Of a stretch of DNA of 64,000 nucleotides, positions 16,615 to 25,266 are shown in pieces; positions within the stretch are counted from its first letter, which is position 1; every line of letters begins with the position of its first letter. The stretch comes from Streptomyces sp. NRRL F-5630 (GTDB taxonomy: Bacteria; Actinomycetota; Actinomycetes; Streptomycetales; Streptomycetaceae), in NCBI RefSeq assembly GCF_000719475.1, contig NZ_JOGO01000016.1, positions 124,001-188,000 on the forward strand, given 5' to 3'. The translations under genes and the position numbers were made by a program. The notes beneath the pieces were generated by a model. That model did no database searches and had not been told where the DNA came from. It saw only the letters and a program-made list of their open reading frames with translations.

Positions 16615-17052
16615 ATGAGCATCTGGTGGTCACTCCATCTGCGGCGCGAGGCCGCGAGCGTCCCGCTCGCCCGGAAGCTGCTCGCCGGTGCCATGGACAC
16701 GGCCGGCGTCGATCCCGAGACCGCGTTCGACCTCTCCCTCGCGCTCACCGAGGCGTGCGCCAACGCCGTCGAGCACGGCGGCGAGAGCACCGCGAAGTAC
16801 CGCGTCACGGTGCGCCTCGACGAGGAGCGCTGTCACGTCGAGGTGAGCGACTCGGGGCCGGGCTTCCCCGGCCGCCGCGGGGTCCCGCTGCGCCGCACCC
16901 GCCTGGAGGCGGAGAACGGCCGCGGGCTCGGCATCATCAGCGAACTCTCCGACCACGCCCAGTTCCGAAACCGCGCGGGCCGCGGCGGCGCGGTCGTCCG
17001 CTTCGACAAGCTCGTGAAGTGGCGCGAAGGCGCCCCGCTGGCGGTGGCCTGA
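16615..17052 (+). CDS. Small HATPase-domain protein (SpoIIAB/RsbW-like, anti-sigma kinase type)
   Basis: 145 residues, a single GHKL ATP-binding domain: N-box LALTEACANAVEHGG, G1 box DSGPGFPG and G2 box ENGRGLGIISELSDH. Such stand-alone domains in Streptomyces act as anti-sigma factors or kinases of anti-anti-sigma proteins. AGGAGG at 16603-16608 precedes ATG 16615, clearly choosing this start over longer upstream frames. No anti-anti-sigma gene is adjacent. A PP2C-like gene lies 2 kb away, and SigF/SigN-type sigma factors are at the end of the window. Partners are not identifiable from sequence. Confidence 0.85.
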   Translation: MSIWWSLHLRREAASVPLARKLLAGAMDTAGVDPETAFDLSLALTEACANAVEHGGESTAKYRVTVRLDEERCHVEVSDSGPGFPGRRGVPLRRTRLEAENGRGLGIISELSDHAQFRNRAGRGGAVVRFDKLVKWREGAPLAVA

Positions 17053-17279
17053 CGGGAAGGGCGGTGGGCTGCCCGCCGGGAAACGCCGGACCGGCCTGAC
17101 GGGTCATCGGCGGCGGCCTGCCGGGGGACGGCATCGGCGGCGGCCCGCCGGGAACGCCGGTGGCTGCCCGCCGCCGTGCCCAGACGGCGCCTGACCGGGC
17201 CACCGACGGCCGCTCGGGTCGCGCCGACGGGCCGGCGCCCCCCAGGGAGACCGGCCCGTCGCGTACCTCCGTGTGCGGC

Positions 17280-18746
17280 TCAGCCCTGGACGCGCGCCAT
17301 CCACGCCTCGATCTCGTCCGCCGTGCGCGGCAGCGCGGCCGACAGGTTCCGGTTGCCGTCCTCCGTGACCACGAGGTCGTCCTCGATCCGCACGCCGATG
17401 CCCCGGTACTCCTCCGGCACGGTGAGGTCGTCGGCCTGGAAGTAGAGGCCGGGCTCGACCGTCAGGCACATGCCCGGCTCCAGGACGCCGTCCTTGTACG
17501 TCTCGGTGCGGGCCACCGCGCAGTCGTGCACGTCGAGGCCGAGCATGTGCCCGGTGCCGTGCAGCGTGAAGCGACGCTGGAGACCCAGTTCGAGCACGCG
17601 GTCGACGGGGCCTTCGAGGATGTTCCACTCGACGAGCCGGGTGGCGAGCACGCGCTGCGCGGCCTCGTGGAAGTCCGCGTACTTGGCGCCGGGGCGCACG
17701 GCAGCGATCCCGGCCTCCTGTGCCTCGTACACCGCGTCGTAGATCTTGCGCTGGAGCGCGGTGAAGCTGCCGTCGATCGGCAGTGTGCGCGTCACGTCGG
17801 CGGTGTAGAGGGTGTGCGTCTCGACCCCGGCGTCGAGGAGCAGCAGCTCACCGGGGCGGACCGGGCCGTCGTTGCGGACCCAGTGCAGGGTCGTGGCGTG
17901 CGGCCCGGCGGCGCAGATCGAGCCGTAACCGATGTCGTTGCCCTCGACGCGGGCGCGGAGGAAGAAGGTGCCCTCGATGTAGCGCTCGGAGGTCGCCCGC
18001 GCCTTGTCGAGCACCTTCACGACGTCCTCGAAGCCGCGCACGGTGGAGTCGACGGCCTTCTGGAGCTCACCGATCTCGAAGGCGTCCTTGACGAGCCGCG
18101 CCTCGGAGAGGAAGACGCGCAGCTCCTCGTCGCGCTCGCCCGTCACCTTGTCGGTGAGCGCGGCCTCGATGCCCGCGTCGTAGCCGCGCACGACCCGTAC
18201 CGGGCCACTCGCTTCGCGCAGCGCCCCGGCCAGCTCGCGGACATCCTTCGCCGGGAGGCCGAGCAGCTTCTCGGACTCGGTGAGCGAGTTCCGGCGGCCG
18301 ACCCACAGCTCGCCCTGGCCGTCGAGCCAGAACTCGCCGTTCTCACGGTTCGAGCGGGGCAGCAGGTAGACGGTCGCCTCGTGGCCGCTCGCGGTCGGCT
18401 CCAGGACGAGGACGCCGTCCTGCGTCTGGTCGCCGGTGAGGTACGCGTACTCGACCGAGGCGCGGAAGGGGTAGTCCGTGTCGTTCGAGCGGACCTTCAG
18501 GTTGCCCGCGGGGATCACGAGGCGCTCACCGGGGAAGGCGGCCGACAGCCGTGCGCGCCGCGCGGCGGTCTCCGCGGCCTGCGGGATCGGCTTCAGATCG
18601 TGCAGCTCCGTGTCGGCCCAGCCGGTCCGCATGCTCTCCGCCAGCTCGTCCGAGACATTGCGGTAGAGACCGTTCTTGCGCTGCTCGATGGCCTCCCCCT
18701 CCGCCCCGTCCTCGGTGCTCGGAACCTGCTGTCCGCCGTCCTGCAT
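17280..18746 (-). CDS. pepP: Xaa-Pro aminopeptidase (aminopeptidase P)
   Basis: 488 residues, full length for the family. The N-terminal domain (to ~residue 200) is a creatinase-like fold. The C-terminal pita-bread domain has all five metal ligands: Asp in LLLDAGVET, Asp in TADVTRT, His in HGTGHMLGLDVHD, Glu in TVEPGLYFQ and Glu in GVRIEDDLVV. It removes N-terminal residues preceding proline, using two Mn2+ ions in the cytosol. ATG 18746 follows AAAGGAGA, a good ribosome binding site. The gene is monocistronic by spacing. The downstream 227 bp hold short G/C-rich direct repeats (about 17104 and 17131). Confidence 0.94.
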   Translation of the reverse strand: MQDGGQQVPSTEDGAEGEAIEQRKNGLYRNVSDELAESMRTGWADTELHDLKPIPQAAETAARRARLSAAFPGERLVIPAGNLKVRSNDTDYPFRASVEYAYLTGDQTQDGVLVLEPTASGHEATVYLLPRSNRENGEFWLDGQGELWVGRRNSLTESEKLLGLPAKDVRELAGALREASGPVRVVRGYDAGIEAALTDKVTGERDEELRVFLSEARLVKDAFEIGELQKAVDSTVRGFEDVVKVLDKARATSERYIEGTFFLRARVEGNDIGYGSICAAGPHATTLHWVRNDGPVRPGELLLLDAGVETHTLYTADVTRTLPIDGSFTALQRKIYDAVYEAQEAGIAAVRPGAKYADFHEAAQRVLATRLVEWNILEGPVDRVLELGLQRRFTLHGTGHMLGLDVHDCAVARTETYKDGVLEPGMCLTVEPGLYFQADDLTVPEEYRGIGVRIEDDLVVTEDGNRNLSAALPRTADEIEAWMARVQG

Positions 18747-18930
18747 GGGCTGTCTCCTTTACGAACGCCTGATTCAGCCATCGTACGGTTGTCCGCACTG
18801 TCGGCCAGGGCGTGCGCGAGGGCGCGAGGGGCGCGCGGGGGTGGGCCGTGGCCCAACTCCGGTACGGACTCCGCTCCTCCCGACGCGGCGGCGGTACGGC
18901 TGTGAGCAGGACAACAGCACAGGGCGTGAT

Positions 18931-18944
18931 GTTTCACGTGAAAC
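18931..18944. promoter_or_regulatory. parS site (exact)
   Basis: GTTTCACGTGAAAC exactly, embedded in the 20-bp palindrome GATGTTTCACGTGAAACATC. This is the ParB binding site used for chromosome segregation. It lies between pepP and the PP2C-like gene, outside coding sequence. Confidence 0.9.
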
Positions 18945-18961
18945 ATCGCAAGAAGGGCCCT

Positions 18962-18989
18962 CGGCGATGTCCCACGGGGAACATCGCCG
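18962..18989. terminator. 9-bp inverted repeat after the PP2C-like gene
   Basis: CGGCGATGT (18962-18970) and ACATCGCCG (18981-18989) are exact complements with a 10-nt loop, just past the stop codon of the leftward PP2C-like gene. The centre resembles a decayed parS (GTCCCACGGGGAAC, four mismatches), so it may have arisen from one. Confidence 0.5.
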
Positions 18990-19002
18990 TTCCGGCCGGG
19001 GC

Positions 19003-20412
19003 TCAGTCGAACGTCAGCACGAGGAGCGCCAGGTCCTCGCCCGTGGGCAGCGCCCGCTCCGGCAGCAGCCGCCCCAGGAGATGGTCCGCGAGTGCACCCG
19101 GATCGCGCCGCAGCCGCAGCGGGGTGCTCGCCGCCGCCGCGTGCAGCCGGACGAAGGCGCGGTCGGCGGTGTCGCCCGTGGCCCGCAGCAGCCCGTCCGT
19201 GTAGCACACGAGCGACTCGCCGGGCTCGGGCCGCACCTCGACGCTCGGCGCCTCCCAGCAGCTCAGCATCGTGAGCGGCGCCGAGACGGTGCTCTCCAGG
19301 TACTCGACGCGGCGCGGGCCGATCAGGAGCGGCGGCGCGTGCCCGGCCCCCGCGAAGCGCAGCCGTCTGCCGTCCTGGCCGAGGTGCGCGTAGAGCGCGG
19401 TCGCGCTGCGGCCCGGCTCGCTGAGGCGCAGGACGAGTTCGAGGTCGGCGAGCACCGCCGCCGGGTCCTCGCCCTGGAGCACGGCGTACGCGCGCAGCGC
19501 CCCGCGCAGCCGGGACGCCGCGGCGAGCGCCTCGGGGCCATCGCCGCTCGCGGTCCCCACCGCGAGCCCGCAACCCCCGTCGGGCAGCGTCAGCGCCTCG
19601 TACCAGCTTCCGGCGCCACCGGGACCGGCGAGCCAGCGGCCCGCGAGGCGCGCACCGGGGACACGGGGCAGCGTCCCGGGGCCGAGATGGGCGCGCAAGG
19701 CCGCCGCCTCCCGTACCGCCGCGTCCCGCGCGCCGAGCACCAGGAGGTGGCCGGCGGCCTCGCGCGCGTAGAGCGAGAGGAGGCGGCTCTGCCGGGAGGA
19801 GGGAGCGGTCGGCTCGGGGAAGGTCCACAGCGCCGAGGCGAAGACGCGGCCCGCCTCGCAGAGAGGCACGGCGTACGTGGCGGCGCAGCCCAGGCTCCGC
19901 GCCACGGCGGCGCAGCGCGGGTCGAGGCCGGGTTCGGCGAGGAGGTCCCTGCGGGTCACGGGCGCGCCGGTGCCCGCCGCGAGCAGCGCGCCGTGCGAGG
20001 TGCACTCCTCGGGCAGCGCCTCCAGACGGCCGAGTTCGCCGCGGTCCAGGCCGAGACCGTGGAGGCGGGCGGGGTGGGCCGAGGCGCGCGTGAAGCGGAC
20101 GAGGCCGCGTTCCGCGCCGAGCAACGTGGCGCCCGCGCGCAGGAGTTCGCCGAGGGCGTCCTCGGTCGTACGGGTGCGGTGCAGTCGTTCGCTCAGTTCG
20201 TGGAGCGTGCTGAGGTCGAGCAGCCAGGAGGCGAGGCGCTCCTGGAGGGCGAGCGGCGCGCGGGCCGGGGCGCCGCCCGGCCGGGACTCCCCGGCGCGGG
20301 GAGCGCTCGCGGGGGAGGGGAGCGAGGCGTCGGCGGAGGCGTCGGCATTCTCGGCGGAGGAGGGCTGCGGGGAGTGGGTTCCGGCCACTTTCGGGGCGGG
20401 TGGGGTGCTCAT
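19003..20412 (-). CDS. GAF-like plus PP2C/SpoIIE-like protein with altered catalytic residues
   Basis: 469 residues. The N-terminal ~65 residues are disordered. A GAF-type sensor region follows (LSTLHELSERLHRTRTTEDA to about residue 215), then a SpoIIE/RsbU phosphatase-like domain. Family signposts remain: WYEALTLPDG, FAGAGHAPPLLI, VCYTDGLL and GEDLALLVL. Two metal-binding Asp positions differ: the usual DWYD reads SWYE, and the usual GDVSG-type motif reads GTASGDG. It may therefore be inactive or unusual. ATG 20412 (MSTPPAPKVAG) is the likely start; the longer upstream frame is low-complexity DNA. It would act on anti-anti-sigma proteins if active. Confidence 0.82.
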   Translation of the reverse strand: MSTPPAPKVAGTHSPQPSSAENADASADASLPSPASAPRAGESRPGGAPARAPLALQERLASWLLDLSTLHELSERLHRTRTTEDALGELLRAGATLLGAERGLVRFTRASAHPARLHGLGLDRGELGRLEALPEECTSHGALLAAGTGAPVTRRDLLAEPGLDPRCAAVARSLGCAATYAVPLCEAGRVFASALWTFPEPTAPSSRQSRLLSLYAREAAGHLLVLGARDAAVREAAALRAHLGPGTLPRVPGARLAGRWLAGPGGAGSWYEALTLPDGGCGLAVGTASGDGPEALAAASRLRGALRAYAVLQGEDPAAVLADLELVLRLSEPGRSATALYAHLGQDGRRLRFAGAGHAPPLLIGPRRVEYLESTVSAPLTMLSCWEAPSVEVRPEPGESLVCYTDGLLRATGDTADRAFVRLHAAAASTPLRLRRDPGALADHLLGRLLPERALPTGEDLALLVLTFD

Positions 20413-21312
20413 GGTGTCCGGCTCTCTGACAGGTGCCGGTGGCGCGTCAGCATCGCAAACCCCCAAAGTGTGCTGCGACTGGGCGAGAGATTCACATCTA
20501 CACGGGTACGTCACGGCATGTCCAGCATTGTCCGGTGCTGTTTCCCGGTGTCCGTGGCCCCGGCAACGGCACAGGCGCGGGGTGGTCGCGGGGCGTGTGT
20601 TCCGTCGCACGGTGCCAGGTTGGCCGGAAAAAGAGGTGTGGACAGGGGGCTGGGGTCGACTGGAGGAGTTCGCCCTCCGGCGACGCCGGAATGCGAACGG
20701 CGCTCGGAGAGCGTCACCGAGGTCGCTCGGGGTACTTACGTGGTGGGGCTGCGGACCAGTGGGGGTTGGGCCGGAACCCGGTGACGCGCGGAAAGCGTCC
20801 TGAACGACAGCACAACGGGGCGGTACGGCAGGGAGCCAGGCGTGACGCGCCGGAATCCTGGCCGACCGGGGCTGGGGCCCGCCGGGGCGGGCGGGCCCAC
20901 CACCGGCCGGACCACGCCGGTCCGGACCACGACCGGCCCGCGGGGAGCCCGCGCACCGGCCAAGGGCCCCGGCGCGAGTACGCGTCCGCCCGGCGCGCAC
21001 GTACGACAGCGACACGCGACAGAGACCACGTACGACGGAGACCACGTACGACTCCGGCCGGCGCGCACCGCGGACAGCGCGGGGCCGCCCTCGGGCCGGA
21101 CCGCACCAGGCGCACGTACGACAGCACCACACGCACGCTCGGCGACCGGGCCGCGCTCCCCCGCCCGGAACAGCACCGGCACCGCACGCACCACCGGCAC
21201 CGCAGGCAACACCCGCGCCGCAGGCACGCTCCCGGCGCGGGGAACGGCAGACAGACGATCCGCACCGCAGTGGTGTGGCTCCTCGGCGTCCCACGGAAAG
21301 GAACGAGCGCGC
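20413..21312. other. 900-bp divergent intergenic region with AC/CGTACG-rich repeats
   Basis: It lies between the PP2C-like gene (minus) and the prim-pol gene (plus). Frames stay open on both strands, but their products are Thr/Arg/Ala low complexity and start signals are lacking. GAGACCACGTACGAC occurs twice in tandem (21022-21036 and 21038-21052). The 20440-20560 part is less GC-rich and is a better candidate for promoters. I see no gene. Confidence 0.45.
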
Positions 21313-22059
21313 ATGTGTGAGGTCCCCGGAAAGCACCGCGGCTCAGGACCGGGCCGTACGGACGGCCCCGGCAACCCCGAGGCCGCCGCGCTCTTCGCGA
21401 CGTGCTGGAAATGGCCGGTCCTGCCGGGCGCCGGTACCCGCCCCGCGCGCCGCGCCCCGCGCGCCCTGCGTCCCGCCGCCCACTGCGCCTGCCCCGACCC
21501 GCTGTGCGCCCGCCCGGGCGCGCACCCCTTCGAACCCGGCGTGCTCGCCGCGACGACCGATCCGCGCATGGTGGCCTGGTGGTGGCGGCAGCGCCCGGAG
21601 GCTCCCGTCCTGCTCGCGACGGGCGAGGGCGGGGCGCCCTGCGCGCTCAGCGTGCCCGCCGCCGCGGGCCCGGCGGCGCTCACGGCGCTCGACCGCGCCG
21701 GGGTGCGCCTCGGCCCCGTCGTCGCGGGCCCCGAACGCTGGGCGCTGCTCGTCGCCCCGTACGACCTCGCCCGCCTCGGCGCGCTGCTCTACGCGATGGA
21801 CAGCGTCCCCGGCACGCTGCGCTTCCACGGCAGCGGCGGCTACCTCGTGCTGCCGCCCTCGCGCACGGGGGCCGGGACGACGAGCTGGGCGCGTGAACCG
21901 CTGCCTGAGCGGGAGGACGCGGCGGGGGCAGCGACGGCGGGAGCGCGGCCGGGTGCAGGGGGCGGGACGGCGCGTCCGTGGCTGCCGGAGGTGGAGACGG
22001 TGCTCGGGCCGGTCGTGGAGACGCTCACCCGGCCGTGGGTCAACGCGCCGGAGTTCTGA
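21313..22059 (+). CDS. Bifunctional DNA primase/polymerase N-terminal (prim-pol) domain protein
   Basis: 248 residues. It resembles the actinobacterial stand-alone prim-pol family: an N-terminal helix around EAAALFATCWKWPVLPGA, a Cys/His cluster CACPDPLCARPGAHPF, then WWWRQRPEAPVLLATG and RFHGSGGYLVLPPS. The domain is related to replicative primase-polymerases of plasmids and phages, but the chromosomal stand-alone copies in Streptomyces have no established role that I know of. ATG 21313 has AAAGGAACG upstream. A strong bidirectional terminator follows at 22250. No helicase or replication gene is adjacent. Confidence 0.75.
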   Translation: MCEVPGKHRGSGPGRTDGPGNPEAAALFATCWKWPVLPGAGTRPARRAPRALRPAAHCACPDPLCARPGAHPFEPGVLAATTDPRMVAWWWRQRPEAPVLLATGEGGAPCALSVPAAAGPAALTALDRAGVRLGPVVAGPERWALLVAPYDLARLGALLYAMDSVPGTLRFHGSGGYLVLPPSRTGAGTTSWAREPLPEREDAAGAATAGARPGAGGGTARPWLPEVETVLGPVVETLTRPWVNAPEF

Positions 22060-22441
22060 GCGCGGGGGCGGGGGAGGGACCGAGCCGGGGAGCGCTGCCG
22101 AGACGGCGAGCGGCGTCGGCGGGGCCGTGCCAGGGGAAGGCTCAGCCGGGGAATGAGGCCGATCCGGGGGACGCGGGGGCGCGTTTCGCTGCGCGCGCCG
22201 CCGCCCGCGTACGGAGCGCGCGCCGCCGCCCGCGTCCGGACATGAAAGGGCCCGGTTGCTGGCGACGGGGGATGCACCAGCAACCGGGCTAGTTGAACGG
22301 TAACAAGAGATCGCCGGTTCGCAAATTCGATCTCATCCGTTCGGGCGCGGTCTCAAGCGGACTCTGCCTCCGGCTGTGACCTGGTTCACGCGGGTGCGCG
22401 GGCGTTCACGCGGGTGCGCGGCGCGCGTCCGGCGTCATCCC
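22060..22441. other. Convergent intergenic region
   Basis: 382 bp between the prim-pol gene and the SEC-C protein gene. It contains the 13-bp-stem terminator at 22250-22289 and an AT-richer patch around 22290-22335. No gene is seen. Confidence 0.5.
22250..22289. terminator. Strong bidirectional terminator, 13-bp perfect stem
   Basis: GCCCGGTTGCTGG (22250-22262) and CCAGCAACCGGGC (22277-22289) are exact complements with a 14-nt loop. It stands between convergent genes and serves both. Confidence 0.85.
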
Positions 22442-23416
22442 TCAGTTGAGCGTGACCTGGCGGTTGGTGAGACCGGCGCGGGCACGGCGTTCCTCGGCGG
22501 TGAGCGGCGTCGTCGCGGCGAGCGCCGTGTCGAGGCGCTCGGCGAAGGCGGCGGCGGGCTTCTCGGTGTCCGCCGCGCTCATCGTGCTCGGCAGGTCCCA
22601 GACGGGCACGGTCAGCCCGTGCGCGCGGAAGGAGCCGACGAGCCGGGTGCCCTCGCCGAGCGAGGACTCACCGGCGGCGTGGAGCCGTGCGAGCGCGTCG
22701 AGCAGCTTCTCCTCGGGCACGGTCGTGACCCACCGCAGATGGTTCTTCTCCGGCACCTCGCACCAGTACGCGGCGTCGACACCGCTCAGTCGCACGGTCG
22801 GCACCGCCGCCGCGTCGGCGCGCTCCAGGGACGCCGTGACCTCGGCGGACGCGTTCCGCGCCTCGCCCTCGGGCAGCCAGAAGGCGAAGCCCTCGTGGAC
22901 CTCGGGAACGAAGGGCGCGCCGAGATCCAGGAGGTCCTGGAGGCGCGGCCCGTCGACCGGGGCGCGCCGCGCCTCGACCGGGTTGCCCGGCTCGGCCGTG
23001 AGCGCGCGGCGCAGCGTGTCGGCGAGGTCGCGGCTCAGGTCGCCCGAGGCGGTGTCGTTCTGGAGGCCGAGCAGGACGGAGCCGTCCTCACGGCGCAGCG
23101 CGGGCCAGGCCATGGGCAGGACGGTCGCGAGGGTCACGGCGGGCACGCCCTCGGGCAGTCCGTCCGCGAGGTGGAGCGGAACGGTCGCGGCCGGCACGAG
23201 TTCGCGCAGCGCGACCCAGTCGGCCTCACCGGGCAGGCCCTCGAACGGGCGGCTGACGAGCTCGGTCGCCGCCTGCGCGGCGGCGCGCCCGTGACACGCC
23301 TTGTACCGGCGGCCCGAACCGCACGGGCAGGGCTCCCGTGCCCCGACCACCGGCACCTCACCGCCCGGGAACGCGGTGCTCGCCTTGCCCTTGGACTGCG
23401 GGCGCTTCTTGGCCAT
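22442..23416 (-). CDS. SEC-C motif protein (DUF5926-like)
   Basis: 324 residues. After a basic N-terminus (MAKKRPQSKGKAS), the SEC-C zinc motif reads REPCPCGSGRRYKACHG (CxC…CH), as found at the C-terminus of SecA. The remainder (VSRPFEGLPGEADWVALREL to the end) is a conserved actinobacterial region without known activity. It contains KNHLRWVTTVPEEKLLDALA and ends AGLTNRQVTLN. ATG 23416 follows GGGAGAA. The SEC-C motif suggests interaction with SecB-like or ribosomal partners, but this is inference. The gene is monocistronic with a strong terminator 150 bp downstream. Confidence 0.82.
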   Translation of the reverse strand: MAKKRPQSKGKASTAFPGGEVPVVGAREPCPCGSGRRYKACHGRAAAQAATELVSRPFEGLPGEADWVALRELVPAATVPLHLADGLPEGVPAVTLATVLPMAWPALRREDGSVLLGLQNDTASGDLSRDLADTLRRALTAEPGNPVEARRAPVDGPRLQDLLDLGAPFVPEVHEGFAFWLPEGEARNASAEVTASLERADAAAVPTVRLSGVDAAYWCEVPEKNHLRWVTTVPEEKLLDALARLHAAGESSLGEGTRLVGSFRAHGLTVPVWDLPSTMSAADTEKPAAAFAERLDTALAATTPLTAEERRARAGLTNRQVTLN

Positions 23417-24031
23417 CGTCGGTGTTCTCCCGTCACGGCTCGGCAGGTACGGCGGCGAGCCTAACGTCTCGGGCCTTTGCGTCCCGACGCACTCGAACAG
23501 GTGAACGGAGGCGGGGGCGGGAGCGAGGCGCCGTGGACGGCCGTTCGGGTGGGTGAGGGGTCCGGGAGGGGGCCGGGTCCGCACGTCCGTGCGGAGGGGG
23601 TTTTGATGCGGGGCGGCGCCGTGCGGCTGGTGGTGCGCGGCGGTGGCGGGTGGCGCGCGAAGACGGTCGGGATTCGGGCAGGGAGAAGGGGGGATGGTGC
23701 CCGAGCGGGCACGGGGTGGGGAGCAGGGGGCGCGCTGGAGGGGGCGGGTGCTTCCGCTGCCTCTCCTTCGTCGCGCACCGCACCGGCTGCTCGCGCGGGC
23801 GGGAACGGGTCGGACGTAGCGGCAGCGGGCGGCTGGCCGCGCGGGCGGGGGCTTCTCGGCGCTGGTTCGGGGCGGCGAGGAGGGTGGCCCGTGCAGGTGA
23901 GTGGCCGTCAGCCCTGCTGAAGGACTTGCCTCCTCGCGCCTGCCCCCGCGACTTACCTCTGCTCAGGGTTCGGCCCGGTCTGCGGCGCTCGCGGGGTCCC
24001 GCCTTCGCTCCCGCTCAGCCCCCCTCGACGG
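23417..24031. other. 615-bp intergenic stretch, no gene seen
   Basis: G-rich DNA between two leftward genes. Open frames exist in several phases but none has a ribosome binding site with a recognisable product. The promoter of the SEC-C gene must lie near 23417-23480. Confidence 0.45.
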
Positions 24032-24742
24032 TCAGCTCGCTCCGCCGAAGCGCGGTGTCCCGTACGGGGAGCCACCGAAACCGCCGCCCCGCCCGAAGCC
24101 CTTGCCCCGTCCGAAGCCGCTGCCGCCGTTGAGACCGCCGCTCTTTCCCCTGCGGCCCCCGCTGCCGCCCCCGGTGGTCTCTGGCTCCGTGTCCCCGAAA
24201 CCGGTCTCGTCGAGACCCAGTTCCGCCAGCCCCGGGACGGCCGTCGCGCCGGTGACGCGGCTCGCGAAGTCCTCGGCGCGGTGGTCGTCGGGAGAGAGCG
24301 TGGCCCACACGGTCACCTCGCCGTGCGGTTCGTCCCTGACGCCCCACTTCTCCGCGAGCGCCGTCACGATGCCGAGACCACGGCCACCGTGCGCGCTCAC
24401 CGACGGGGTCGAGGGAACGGGCCGGGTGGGACCCCCGCCGTCCGTGACCTGCACGGTCAGCCGACCGCCGGGCGTCACCTCCCAGGCGGCGAGGACGTCA
24501 CCCTCCTCGAACTCCTCCGCGCCCGGACGCGTCGTCTCCTCGGGCAACGGCCTGCCGTGCCGACAGGCGTTGCTGAGCAGTTCGGAAAGGACGAGGACCG
24601 CGTCGTCGATGACCGGGTCGGGTACTCCGTGCCCGGTCAGCTCGTCCCGCAGCCGATGCCGTGCCCTGTGTACGCCCGATGGACCGTGCGGTACGGCCAT
24701 GCTCGACGACGCGGGTACCTCCTGTGCGACCACCGTTGCCAC
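24032..24742 (-). CDS. HATPase-domain protein with glycine/arginine-rich tail
   Basis: 236 residues. The GHKL domain covers about residues 20-160: N-box LVLSELLSNACRHG, G1 VTDGGGPTRP and G2 GGRGLGIVTALAEKWG. This is an anti-sigma/serine-kinase type protein. After a short acidic linker (FGDTEPETTGG), the last ~40 residues are Gly/Arg/Phe-rich (FGRGKGFGRGGGFGG), an unusual extension that resembles RGG tails. The start was chosen as GTG 24742 because AAGGAGG stands 7 nt upstream; a frame extended to 24766 has no such site. No partner sigma or anti-anti-sigma gene adjoins it. Confidence 0.83.
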   Translation of the reverse strand: MATVVAQEVPASSSMAVPHGPSGVHRARHRLRDELTGHGVPDPVIDDAVLVLSELLSNACRHGRPLPEETTRPGAEEFEEGDVLAAWEVTPGGRLTVQVTDGGGPTRPVPSTPSVSAHGGRGLGIVTALAEKWGVRDEPHGEVTVWATLSPDDHRAEDFASRVTGATAVPGLAELGLDETGFGDTEPETTGGGSGGRRGKSGGLNGGSGFGRGKGFGRGGGFGGSPYGTPRFGGAS

Positions 24743-25266
24743 CCCCGGAACCTCCTTCACCCCCACGCCAGGGAGTCAATGCCCCCCTGGACTGGACCGG
24801 AAACCGGCCAACGGCCGCGGTCCGGAGGCATTCGCCCCGCCCACCACGCAGCGAGTGCGCCGGAGCACTCCGCGTACAGAACGGCCCGCGCGGAAGACAG
24901 CGGTTACCACGAGCGGACCGGACCGACCGGTTCCGTGCCGGGCACGCGGCCCGCGCCGGGGGCTCACTCCACCCCTGGTGTCCTGCGAACATGTCTTCGT
25001 CATATGCACGGGGCGCCCACCTGCGGTACCCCGCCCCGGACAGGCGCCCGGGCCGCCCGCGCGTGCCGCCCGCGACCCCCCCGCGCCCGGCGCTCCCCCG
25101 CCCGCGACCCGCCCACCTCTCCATCACGCCCTACCGCAAGACGTTTTCCAGCCGCCGCCGGGGCCCCGTCCCGGCCTTCTGCCGCCGGGGCCCGTTCCCG
25201 GCCCCTCCGCCGCCCGGTGTCCGCTCCCGGCCTCTCCGCCGCGGGACCGCCAGGAGCCGCGCCGTC
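24743..25266. other. 524-bp intergenic stretch, no gene seen
   Basis: It lies between the glycerophosphodiesterase gene and the HATPase gene, both leftward, so it should hold the HATPase promoter. I see no gene. It is Arg/Pro-coding low complexity in every frame, with a less GC-rich part around 24985-25010. Confidence 0.4.

Noticed and set aside
20413..21336. N-terminal extension of the PP2C-like protein to 21336 on the minus strand
   Set aside because: The extension is Arg/Pro/Val low complexity, overlaps the prim-pol start region, and ATG 20412 is a normal start for the GAF-like part.
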